Of a DNA stretch of 56,131 nucleotides, positions 27,654-36,294 are shown piece after piece. Where the stretch lies: positions 1-56,131 of the forward strand of contig JAPKCM010000028.1 of assembly GCA_028822935.1 (NCBI GenBank). The letters run 5' to 3'. The translations under genes and the position numbers were made by a program. Each line of letters opens with the position of its first letter. Within the stretch, counting starts at the first letter, position 1. The stretch comes from Akkermansiaceae bacterium (GTDB taxonomy: Bacteria > Verrucomicrobiota > Verrucomicrobiia > Verrucomicrobiales > Akkermansiaceae). The notes below the pieces were generated by a model that made no database searches, was not told the origin of the DNA, and saw only the letters and a program-made list of their open reading frames with translations.

Positions 27654-29972
27654 ATGCAGACCATTTCTCGTTTTCAGCTCTCAGCGCCCCTTTTCTCTTT
27701 GGTGGTGGCTTTTGGGACCATTTTTTCAGCACCCGCTGCTGAGAAGATCACCTTTGACGATCACATCTTTCCAATCCTGGAATCCAGCTGTCTGAATTGC
27801 CACAATCCCGACAAGAAAAAAGGCGGGCTAGACCTCTCTACTTACCAAGGTGCTCTTTCCGGGGGATCGGGCGGAAAAATTGCGATGACGGGCGAAGGCG
27901 CGAGTTCGAAAATTTACACCTCCATCACCCATACTGAGGAGCCCGTGATGCCACCAGAGGGGGACAAGCTCGGCAAAAAAGAAACAGACCTCATCCGAGC
28001 CTGGGTCGATGGCGGCCTTCTCGAAACCAAGTCTTCCAAGGCCCGTAAACCGAAGAAGCCAGCCTTCTCTCTCTCCCCCACGACGAACCCACAGTCGAAG
28101 CCAGAAGGTCCCCTTCCCATGCCGCTGGATCTTCTTCTGGAACCCGCCGTAATCACGGAGCGCGCCACCGTCGTTAACGACATGGAAGCCAGCCCTTGGG
28201 CTCCTCTTCTCGCGGTTACGGGACAACGCCAGATTCTCCTTTATCACACCGACTCTCTCGAACTCGTTGGCATTCTCCCCTTCCCTTACGGCACTCCGGA
28301 AACCGTTTCCTTTCATCCCGGCGGGAAGTACCTCCTCGCTGGTGGAGGAATCGGCGGCAAATCCGGAACAACCGTCACTTGGGATGTCACAACCGGTAAC
28401 GTCCTCATGACGATGGGCAAGGAGTTCGACTCCGTTCTCGCGGCGAGTCTCCGGGCCGACCTCGGGGCTGTCGCTATGGGAGGTCCTTCTCGACTGATCA
28501 AATTTTGGGACACGCAGCTTTCAGAGCAGACCCTCAAAATCAAGAAGCACACCGACTGGGTCATCTCACTGGCCTACTCGCCTGACGGAGTTCTCCTCGC
28601 CACCGGAGACCGAAACAATGGTATTCAAATCTGGGAAGCCATTACCGGAAATGAATTCCACTCCCTGCGTGGCCATCAAAAATCAATCGTCGATCTAAAA
28701 TGGCGCGCCGACTCGAACCTCATTGCCTCTGCTTCAGCCGATGGCGACCTTGCCTTTTGGGACATGAATCAGGGCAAGCAAATCAAAAAACAACGAGCGC
28801 ATGATGCGGGCGTCCTCGCAATGGATTACGCCCGCGACGGACAGCTCATTTCTTCAGGACGCAATAAACGAGTCAAGATTTGGAAATCCGATTTGGCACT
28901 CAAAAAAGAGCTTCCTCCCTTCTCAGCCGAGATCACCGAAGTGGAATTCTCCCACGACTCGAAGCGCTTCTTCACCGCGGATTGGGACGGCAAGATTCAG
29001 GTCTGGGAAAATGATTCCTACAAACAGATCGGAACCCTGGAAGTAAATCCCCCGACCATCGCAACCCGTCTCACCCACTTTAATCCACAAGCCGCCACGC
29101 TCGCCAAGGCAATAGCAGACACCCGGGTCGAACTTCCCAAGAAAGAAGCTGCCCATCAGAAGGCTCAGGATTGGCTCGCGTCGCTTCAAAAACGAATCCC
29201 GGAACTTAAGCAAGTAATCCCCAAACTTCAAAAAGAGCTTGGACAGCAAAACGTTCTCTGGAATCAGTTTGAGAACAAACAGAAGCAACTCCACGCTCAG
29301 ATCCAGCAGTACGAAAAGGAGCTTCAGCAGCGCCACGAAACCGTCAATATCCTATCCAAAGAGCGGGAAAAAATCGTCCCCGAACTCAACGAAGCGCGGA
29401 AGCAAAAAAATGAAGCCTTGGTCAAGCAATTCGATCAGCGCATCAATGATCAGGATAACAAGATTAAGGCGGGACGCGACAATATGAATTCCCGGACCAT
29501 CGCCATCGGGAAGCTTCGCGAAGCGCACAAAATCGCCGAAGCGAAGCGCAACGAGGCCGGAGAGCTCAAAAAGATGAAGGACGAAGAGCTTAAGAAGGTC
29601 CAACCTGAACTCTCAAAGCGAGAGAAGGAACTCGAGCCAGCGAAGAAAGGGCTGGAAGGGAATGTGAAAGAGCTCAAGGAAACGAGAGATAAACTGGCAG
29701 CAGCAGAGAAAGCCGATGTCGATCACCAAGCTAAAATTAAACGCTGGAAAGCGGCTCAAATCAACACCGAGCTTATAAAAGCCAAAGGTAATCTTAAGGA
29801 ATCAATGGAATCGCTCTCACTCCTTCAGTTGGATTTACAAGTCGCAGCCAAAGAAGAAAATGCCGAAACCGTTCAATCTCTCAAAATAGAAATCGACAAA
29901 GCCACCGAAACTAAGGAACGAGAAGACAGCTCAGTCGCAGGTCTTCAGGCCCGTTACAAAGCCGCGAAATAG
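27654..29972 (+). CDS. Secreted cytochrome-c-like/WD40 protein with long C-terminal coiled coil
   Basis: From the ATG at 27654 the protein is 772 residues. A signal peptide ends near residue 29. A PSCyt1-type domain follows, with heme motif CLNCH at 46-50 and a possible distal Met in VMPPEGD. A WD40 propeller covers about 170-470 (blades such as HTDWVISLAYSPDGVLLATG and HQKSIVDLKW). From about 500 to the end it is an almost continuous Lys/Glu/Gln-rich coiled coil. This tail is unusual for such proteins and suggests a rod or oligomerising scaffold. The TTG at 27624 would extend it by ten residues, but the signal peptide favours the ATG. A 187-base gap separates it from the PSCyt1 gene. Confidence 0.83.
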   Translation: MQTISRFQLSAPLFSLVVAFGTIFSAPAAEKITFDDHIFPILESSCLNCHNPDKKKGGLDLSTYQGALSGGSGGKIAMTGEGASSKIYTSITHTEEPVMPPEGDKLGKKETDLIRAWVDGGLLETKSSKARKPKKPAFSLSPTTNPQSKPEGPLPMPLDLLLEPAVITERATVVNDMEASPWAPLLAVTGQRQILLYHTDSLELVGILPFPYGTPETVSFHPGGKYLLAGGGIGGKSGTTVTWDVTTGNVLMTMGKEFDSVLAASLRADLGAVAMGGPSRLIKFWDTQLSEQTLKIKKHTDWVISLAYSPDGVLLATGDRNNGIQIWEAITGNEFHSLRGHQKSIVDLKWRADSNLIASASADGDLAFWDMNQGKQIKKQRAHDAGVLAMDYARDGQLISSGRNKRVKIWKSDLALKKELPPFSAEITEVEFSHDSKRFFTADWDGKIQVWENDSYKQIGTLEVNPPTIATRLTHFNPQAATLAKAIADTRVELPKKEAAHQKAQDWLASLQKRIPELKQVIPKLQKELGQQNVLWNQFENKQKQLHAQIQQYEKELQQRHETVNILSKEREKIVPELNEARKQKNEALVKQFDQRINDQDNKIKAGRDNMNSRTIAIGKLREAHKIAEAKRNEAGELKKMKDEELKKVQPELSKREKELEPAKKGLEGNVKELKETRDKLAAAEKADVDHQAKIKRWKAAQINTELIKAKGNLKESMESLSLLQLDLQVAAKEENAETVQSLKIEIDKATETKEREDSSVAGLQARYKAAK

Positions 29973-30027
29973 TCATAGATTCCCCATGGATTAAACTCTG
30001 AGTTTGCGAGCTCCTTTAGGCCTGCGT

Positions 30028-33000
30028 ATGGTTCCCTCAATGCGCTACTCTTTGCTTCTTGGCCTTGTTGGCATCACCTTTGCCGAGGCGCAGGTCTCAG
30101 ATACACCCGGACTCGGAGATCATCGGTATAGCAAGGCCTTGACCGATTCTTACGAACGAATCGACCCGGGCAAGGACGGCTGGGAGAGCGAGCGTCAAGG
30201 GGAAGAGTTTGCTACCCGGCTCAAAGAATTTGTAGTTGCCCTCACCGATGGTGAGGCTCCGGATCCAGATTTGTTTACGCTCGATTTTAAGGTAAGCCCC
30301 TTGCGGCCCACGAATCTTGATTCAATCGAGATCGAAAACATGACCGTCCAACGGGGATCGAAGTTGCCTGAACCGCGTGCCGATTTCATCTCTCCTGCCT
30401 GGAAGGATTTCGATGGGAAAGTGAAAGTGACCCGCATCGAGAACCTCGCCTGCGAAGCACTCATTACGATCAAAAAAAAGGGACACCAAATCAACGCCAC
30501 TTGGAAATGTTCGTGGACTTCCGGGTTTCTTCTCAAATCGATTCAGGTCATCGACTACGAGGAAATCACGGCCCCACCGCTCTTGCAGGATGTGACAGAA
30601 TCAGTCCTCGGGAAAACTAACGCCTATCAGGAACAATTTCTCCGCTCGACCGATCACTGGCGCCTGCGGCTCCCACGCGACTTTGGCCTCGACGCTCCGG
30701 CCAATCACGGCTTGGCAATCGGGGACATCAATGGTGACGGGCGAGAGGATCTCTACCTCTGTCAGCAAGGTGGCCTACCAAATCGGCTTTTTGTTCAAGA
30801 AGCCGATGGCTCCCTTCGCGACATCAGCGCCGAGAGCAATACCGACATTCTAGACTACTGCGCCGCAGCCCTTCTGATCGATCTCGATAACGACGGCGAC
30901 AAGGACCTCGTTCTCTCTCAGGACTTCAAGATTCTCTTCTTCGACAACCTCGACGGCAAAGGTCACTTCGAACTGATCTTCGGAAATTCGACTCGGGCTC
31001 AAAGCTTTTCCTTAAGTGCTGCGGACATCGACGAAGATGGCTTTCTCGACGTCTACATCTGTGGCTACAACCCTTCCTTTTCCGCCGCCCGTTCCGGGGC
31101 TCTGGGCGAACCGATTCCCTTTCATGATGCCAACAACGGAGGCCCCAACATGCTCTGGCGAAATAAAGGGAACTGGAACTTCGAAGACATCGCCGAAAAA
31201 GTAGGCCTCGGAGTCGACAACACCCGTTTCTCCTTTGCCGCCTCTTGGGAGGATTACGACAACGACGGTGATCTCGACCTCTATGTCGCCAATGATTTTG
31301 GACGCAACTGTCTCTACCAAAACCAAGGCATTCAGCCAAGTGGCCTCCCCTTTTTCAAGAACATTGCGGGGAGTCTCAATCTCGAAGATACCTCCGCTGG
31401 AATGTCGACCAACTGGGGCGACATCAATCGAGACGGCCGGATGGACCTCTATGTTTCCAACATGTTTTCAAGCGCGGGGAATCGGATCACCTTTCAAAAC
31501 CAATTCAAAACTGAAGCAGATCAATCGGTCCGCTCCCACTATCAACGGATGGCTCGTGGAAATACCCTCTTCCAGGGAAATCCAGATGGAAGCTTCACTG
31601 ACGTCAGCATGACCACTCAGACCACAATGGCACGGTGGTGTTGGGGCTCCACCTTTACCGATCTCAATAACGATGGCTGGCTCGATATTCTCGCCGCAAA
31701 TGGGTTCATTACCGCTGAGGACACGGGAGACCTTTGAAGTGTCTACTGGCGACAGGTCGTGTCGCAATCTCCACTCGATGCCCAAGGCCGCGACGGACAG
31801 CTCCAGAGCTACCGCCAGGGTTGGAAGGCTCTCAACCGACTTCTCCACGAAAACAAATCCTTTAGCGGACGGGAGACCAACAACGCCTTTCTAAACTGTG
31901 GCGCTGACAACACTCGCTTCGCCGACGTTTCTTCCGCCATCGGCTGGGACTTCGCTGATGACGCGCGAGCCATTGCAGCAGTCGATTGGGATTTTGACGG
32001 CGACCTCGATTACTGGGTCTCCAACCGCACCGCACCCAGAGTTCGTCTCCTCGAAAACACTTTGGAGAACGCTAATCATTTCATCTCCTTCCTTCTCGAA
32101 GGAAATGGCACGAGCACCAACCGTGATGCGATCGGCGCCCGGCTCGAACTCCGTCTTGGCGATGGAGAGCAGCCAAGAATCAAAACTCTTCACGCCGGCC
32201 ACTCCTTTCTCTCGCAATCATCCCGATGGCTTCACTTCGGCCTGGGCGGAAAAGCCCAAATTCAGTCCATCACCGTCAACTGGCCAGGTGGTGACCCCGA
32301 AACTTTCGAAGTCACCAAAGCCGATCACCACTACCTTCTCAAACAAGGAAATGGTTCCGCGCTTCCCTTCTCGACTCCCAAAAACATCAAGCTCCAGCCT
32401 AGCTCCCAACCGGTCCATCCACCAACCCCTCTCGCGCGGACCATCCCACCTTCGGGAAACATCCTTCCTCCCTTGAAACTCGATGGTAACACGGAAGAAC
32501 TTATAGCCCCTACCCTAATCCAACTTTGGAGCGGAACCTGCCCTCACTGTCTTGCCGAACTCCCTAAATGGAAGAAATGGGATCACCTCATCCTCCTGTG
32601 CACGGACTTCAAAACTGAAGATCAAGAGCAGGCTCGGATCGCATTTCGTAAAACGGGATTCACCAACGATCCTTTGTTTTGTTCCGAAGAAGAGCTTCTT
32701 TCCCTCGACGCTTTTCAGGCATCTGTTGTCGATCTTTGGATTCCCCTTCCTGTCCCCAGCAGCTTTTTAATCACTCCCACCTGGGAAGTCCTCGGAATCT
32801 ATCGAGGAGCAATCGAGGAAGAGCTGGTGACCAAAGATGCTGAACTCGCCTTGCAGCTCGATCGCCGCGAAGCCGGGGCACCCTTCCCTGGAACATGGAT
32901 CGCCGAGATCCCTATTGGCAATCCGATGAGAACGTCCAATCAACTATTAGAACGCGGCTTGGACCAACAAGCCATTTCCTATCTTCAGCGAGCCGTCCCC

Positions 33001-33744
33001 CGCCTTCATCCGAAATTGAGCCGCTTCGAAAAAGGAGATTCCCTCCTCACGCTTGCCCGTCTCCTCGGAATCAATGGGCGATCTGGTGAAGCTCTCCCTG
33101 TGCTTATCAAATCCCGGGCGCTTCTCCCTGAAGACTCCCGGGTTGGTCTTCTTCTCGCCCAAGCCTACCTCGACACAAAGGATCTTAAAGGTGCGCTTCA
33201 GGCTAATTCTCTCACTCTCAATCAGCACCCGACAAATCTGAATCTTCTCGATCAACGATCTCTGATCCTGAGGCAGCTGAAAGAATGGCTCTCAGCAATC
33301 GAAACCGATCGTCGGATTGCCCAACTTTCACCATCATCGGCTGATGTGAAAACGAGGATCGGCAGCACACTCCTTTTTGCAGGAAAGCCTCAGGAAGCGA
33401 TTCAGCAGCTAAAACAAACCCTCGCAAAGCATCCTCGCGAATTGGATGCCGCAAATATTCTCGCGCGTGTTCTTTCCTGCCATTCCAATTCATCCGTTCG
33501 CAGTCCGAATGAAGCCCTCGTTCTTGCCAATCGCCTGTGCCAAATTTCCCGCAATCGGAATATCAGCTTCCTCCTGACTAAAGCCACCGCCCTCGCCAAC
33601 TTAGAAAAATATGACGAAGCCGATACCATCCTTAAGCTTGTGAAGCAGCAAAAGAATCTCTCTCCCTCCCTTGAGAATCGCCTGACACAGATCAACAATT
33701 CACTTCAAGACAAAACTCCCTACCGCGAGACCCGTTGGCCATAG
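30028..33744 (+). CDS. FG-GAP/UnbV/thioredoxin/TPR secreted protein read through an in-frame UGA, candidate selenoprotein
   Basis: One frame runs from 30028 to 33744 (1238 residues) except for a TGA at 31735-31737 (residue 570). Before it: signal peptide, then six FG-GAP calcium-loop repeats (DINGDGREDLY, DLDNDGDKDLV, DIDEDGFLDVY, DYDNDGDLDLY, DINRDGRMDLY, DLNNDGWLDIL). After it: a seventh repeat (DWDFDGDLDYW), the UnbV/ASPIC domain (RDAIGARLELRLG, HAGHSFLSQSSRWLHFGLG), a thioredoxin-like domain with C838-P-H-C841, and a TPR region. The architecture is that of one CRTAC1-like protein. The C-terminal half has no credible start of its own: only a GTG at 31759, without ribosome site and inside a hairpin. 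That hairpin resembles a bacterial SECIS element, so residue 570 is probably selenocysteine. Conventional calling would give two genes, ending at 31737 and starting at 31759. A nonsense mutation is the alternative. The ATG at 30028 was chosen over a TTG at 30004. Confidence 0.75.
31735..31737 (+). other. In-frame UGA codon, predicted selenocysteine
   Basis: The codon lies between DTGDL and SVYWRQVVSQSPLD, both in the same frame and both typical of the protein family. The surrounding sequence has no insertion or deletion, unlike the two frameshifts elsewhere in this window. Neither selA, selB nor the selenocysteine tRNA gene is in the window, so decoding capacity in this organism cannot be judged here. 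Confidence 0.65.
31738..31775 (+). promoter_or_regulatory. SECIS-like stem-loop immediately after the in-frame UGA
   Basis: GCGACA (31749-31754) pairs perfectly with TGTCGC (31760-31765), leaving the loop GGTCG. AGTG (31738-31741) can pair with CACT (31772-31775) to close a lower stem. The loop G-U that SelB reads in E. coli fdhF is here at 19-20 bases after the UGA; in fdhF it is at 20-21 and the loop is GGUC closed by A-U. The size, loop sequence and spacing all fit a bacterial SECIS. The stem is within coding sequence, as required in bacteria. Confidence 0.65.
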
Positions 33745-33758
33745 CTTGTGGGGATCGT

Positions 33759-33777
33759 CTCCCTCGGGGAGTTTTTC
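33759..33777 (+). terminator. Rho-independent terminator after the candidate selenoprotein gene
   Basis: CTCCC (33759-33763) and GGGAG (33767-33771) pair around TCG, followed directly by TTTTT and then CTTTC. It lies 15 bases after the stop codon and would end the transcript that may begin at the DUF1501 gene. The stem is short, so termination may be partial. Confidence 0.55.
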
Positions 33778-33817
33778 TTTCTCAAAGGGCGCGCAATTTG
33801 CCAGCATCGCCTCACCG

Positions 33818-34801
33818 ATGGATCCCAAGGCACTTCAACAACAAATTTCCGACTCAAGCGATTGGGTCATTAGCATAAAACAGGAGATTTCCCGAGTTCT
33901 CGTTGGACAAGAAAATCTCGTCAACAAACTACTCATCGGACTACTCAGCCATGGGCACATTCTCCTGGAAGGAGTTCCGGGGTTAGCAAAAACACTCTCA
34001 ATTCGCGCGCTCGCAGGAACCCTGCAAGCGCAGTTTGCGCGAGTCCAGTTTACTCCCGACCTCCTCCCCGCCGACCTCATCGGAACCCTGATCTACCATC
34101 CGGACGAAAAGACTTTCGCCCCAAAACTAGGGCCAATTTTCGCGAACCTCGTCTTAGCGGATGAAATCAACCGTGCACCAGCCAAGGTCCAAGCCGCGCT
34201 TCTCGAGGCGATGCAAGAACGTCAGGTGACGATCGGCGATACGAGCCACAAACTTCCTGACCCATTCCTCGTTTTGGCGACCCAAAACCCCATCGATCAA
34301 GAAGGAACCTATCAACTGCCGGAAGCCCAGCTGGATCGCTTCTTACTAAAAGTGACCGTCGATTATCCCGATCGGAGTGAAGAATTGGACATTCTTGATC
34401 GCATGGCTTCCACGAATGCCAATGAAACTACCCGCCCGGTGGTTGGCGCGGCCACCGTTGCAGCCTCCAGAGCCCTCGTTGATCAAATCTACATCGATCC
34501 AGCAGTGCGCGGATATATCGTAGATCTTGTGCAAGCGACCCGGAATCCCTCTAACTACGATACAGGCCTCAAGAGTCTGATTCAATCAGGAGCCTCCCCC
34601 AGAGCCACGATCAACTTTGCTCTCGCAGCCCGGGCTCGGGCCTTCTTGGAACAGCGGGCTTTCGTAACTCCAGCCGACATCAAGAATCTCGCTCCCGAAA
34701 TCCTCCGCCACCGAATCCTCCTGTCTTATGAGGCCGAGGCGGAGGGAGTCACTACGGATGCCGTGGTCCACAGATTAATGAATAAAGTTCCTGTTCCATA
34801 A
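33818..34801 (+). CDS. MoxR-family AAA ATPase
   Basis: A 327-residue MoxR/RavA-type AAA+ ATPase, a chaperone-like class that often matures or activates partner proteins containing VWA or DUF58 domains. Walker A is GVPGLAKT, a usual MoxR variant, near residue 53. Walker B is LADEINRAP near 112, sensor 1 is ATQNP near 158, and the family's QEGTYQLPEAQLDRFLL follows. The ATG at 33818 was chosen because the family starts with a short helix; the frame is open back to 33746. The usual DUF58 and VWA genes do not follow here, so this copy stands alone and its client is unknown. Confidence 0.87.
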   Translation: MDPKALQQQISDSSDWVISIKQEISRVLVGQENLVNKLLIGLLSHGHILLEGVPGLAKTLSIRALAGTLQAQFARVQFTPDLLPADLIGTLIYHPDEKTFAPKLGPIFANLVLADEINRAPAKVQAALLEAMQERQVTIGDTSHKLPDPFLVLATQNPIDQEGTYQLPEAQLDRFLLKVTVDYPDRSEELDILDRMASTNANETTRPVVGAATVAASRALVDQIYIDPAVRGYIVDLVQATRNPSNYDTGLKSLIQSGASPRATINFALAARARAFLEQRAFVTPADIKNLAPEILRHRILLSYEAEAEGVTTDAVVHRLMNKVPVP

Positions 34802-34870
34802 TATTGCATGTTTCACAGGGAGGGAGTTTGATCCGAAGCCACTAACGGTCAGTTTTTTCCGAGCTTGGGT

Positions 34871-34886
34871 AGCAACGGAGGTTGCT
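34871..34886 (+). promoter_or_regulatory. Hairpin with GGAG loop in the leader of the FadL-type gene
   Basis: AGCAAC and GTTGCT pair perfectly around the loop GGAG, about 30 bases before the ATG at 34917. No T tract follows, so it is not an intrinsic terminator. As part of the 5' leader it could influence mRNA stability or translation; this is inference. Confidence 0.3.
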
Positions 34887-34916
34887 GCAAAACCTAAGTA
34901 TTGCGGTTCAATATTA

Positions 34917-36195
34917 ATGAAACTCTCAACATCCACCAATAAACTCGCAGGCGCATTCCTGCTTGGCCTCGCCTCCACTCCGCTTGCACTCGGAGCCGGA
35001 TACCAACTTGCCGAACGCTCCGCTTCCGGCCTTGGCCGCGCCTTTTCCGGTGAATCCGCGATCGCCGATGACGCTTCGATCATCGCGTCAAACGCAGCTG
35101 GAATGAGCCTTTTGGACGACATGTCCTTCGCTCTTGGCTTCAACGTTGTCATTCCCACGATCGATGTTCGCGGAGTTTCTCCTGGAGTTGGACCAAATAA
35201 CGACGACGACGTCGCTTCTGACGCTCTCGTCCCCCATCTCTTTATCTCCAAGAAGATTAATGACCAGTGGACTCTCGGTTTCGGCTCCTACACGACATAC
35301 GGCTTGAAGGGTGACTACTCACAGGACTTCGCCTCAAGGGCCGGAACTGATTTCAGCGAGCTCTTTTTCTTTAACCTAAACCCGACGGTTTCCTTCCGCG
35401 TCAACAGCCAGTGGACCCTTGGTGCAGGAATCGATTTCCTGTATGCAAAAGGAGACATCAACGCCAAAACCTTTCCTGCAGTCGGAGCACCAGCTGGTCT
35501 CACAGGCTCCAACCTTTTTGATCTTGAAGGAGACGACTGGGGATTCGGATACAATCTCGGTGTTCTTTACGAACTCGATGAAGGCAGTCGCTTCGGTCTG
35601 CACTACCGCTCTGCCATCGATCTGAGTCTCAATGGAGCTTCGCAGATTGGTTCCGCTCTTACCTTTGGAGCTCCGGCAAGTCTCGATACCACATCTCGAT
35701 GTGGAGCTTCCCGACACACTCGAATTTTCCGCGTATCATGGACTTAACAGCCAGTGGGCGATCCACGGGGACGTCCTTTGGACCGGATGGAGTAAGTTCA
35801 AAGAACTGGCACCGAAGACTGGTAATGCCGTTGTGGCCGGTGCCGTTTATGTCAAGGAAGACTGGCAAGATACCTTCCGTTTTTCTGTCGGAACAACATA
35901 CAAGCACAATGATCGTCTTACACTGAGGACTGGAGTTGCTTTCGACGAAAGCCCGGTCTCCGATGCCACCCGGACCTTGCGGATTCCTGATGCGGATCGT
36001 ATTTGGGCCTCTATCGGTCTGGCTTATCAGATCAATGCCAACTACAATCTGGACCTTGGTTACACGCACATTTTCGCCGACGCCGCCTCTTTAGACTTTG
36101 GGGCTCCATTTGGGAGTGGTAACGAAAAGGCCTTCAAAGGAACGGCTTCCGGCTCTGTCGAGCTCTTTGCCGTAGGAGTCAGTGGCTCTTTCTAA
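34917..36195 (+). pseudogene. FadL/OMPP1-type outer membrane protein, frameshifted near 35690
   Basis: The first frame (from 34917) has a signal peptide ending ALGAGYQLAERSASGLGRAFSG, the typical FadL/OMPP1/TodX N-terminal hatch, and beta strands up to about 35685. From there it loses protein character and stops at 35747. The barrel continues in the +1 frame (LPDTLEFSAYHGLNSQWAIHGDVLW) to the TAA at 36193-36195, which follows the usual terminal Phe (VSGSF). The sequence at the junction has TCTCGAT twice, 13 bases apart, and the inverted repeat CCACAT-CTCG-ATGTGG. Removing 13 bases restores a single frame. Intact, it would be a 14-strand-type transporter of hydrophobic compounds. As written it should not be functional unless ribosomes shift frame or the sequence is wrong. 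Confidence 0.75.
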
Positions 36196-36294
36196 ATCGC
36201 GTATTGCTGATCAAATTTTCTCTATTTTTCAAAGCGTGATCTGTCGGCCGCGCTTTTTCTTTTGTCGCCCACCCGTTCCGCTAGAATCTCCGGT

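Noticed and set aside
31759-33744. An independent gene for the C-terminal half of the FG-GAP/UnbV protein
   Set aside because: Its only start is a GTG inside the hairpin, without ribosome site, and the frame and domain order continue directly from the upstream half.
35632-36195. A separate small gene after the FadL-type frame
   Set aside because: Its first residues are out-of-frame barrel sequence; from about residue 20 it is the continuation of the same outer membrane barrel, so it is the second half of one broken gene.
34917-36195. Programmed +1 frameshifting in the FadL-type gene
   Set aside because: No slippery run or slow codon motif typical of +1 recoding is seen at the junction; a 13-base duplication-like insertion explains it better.
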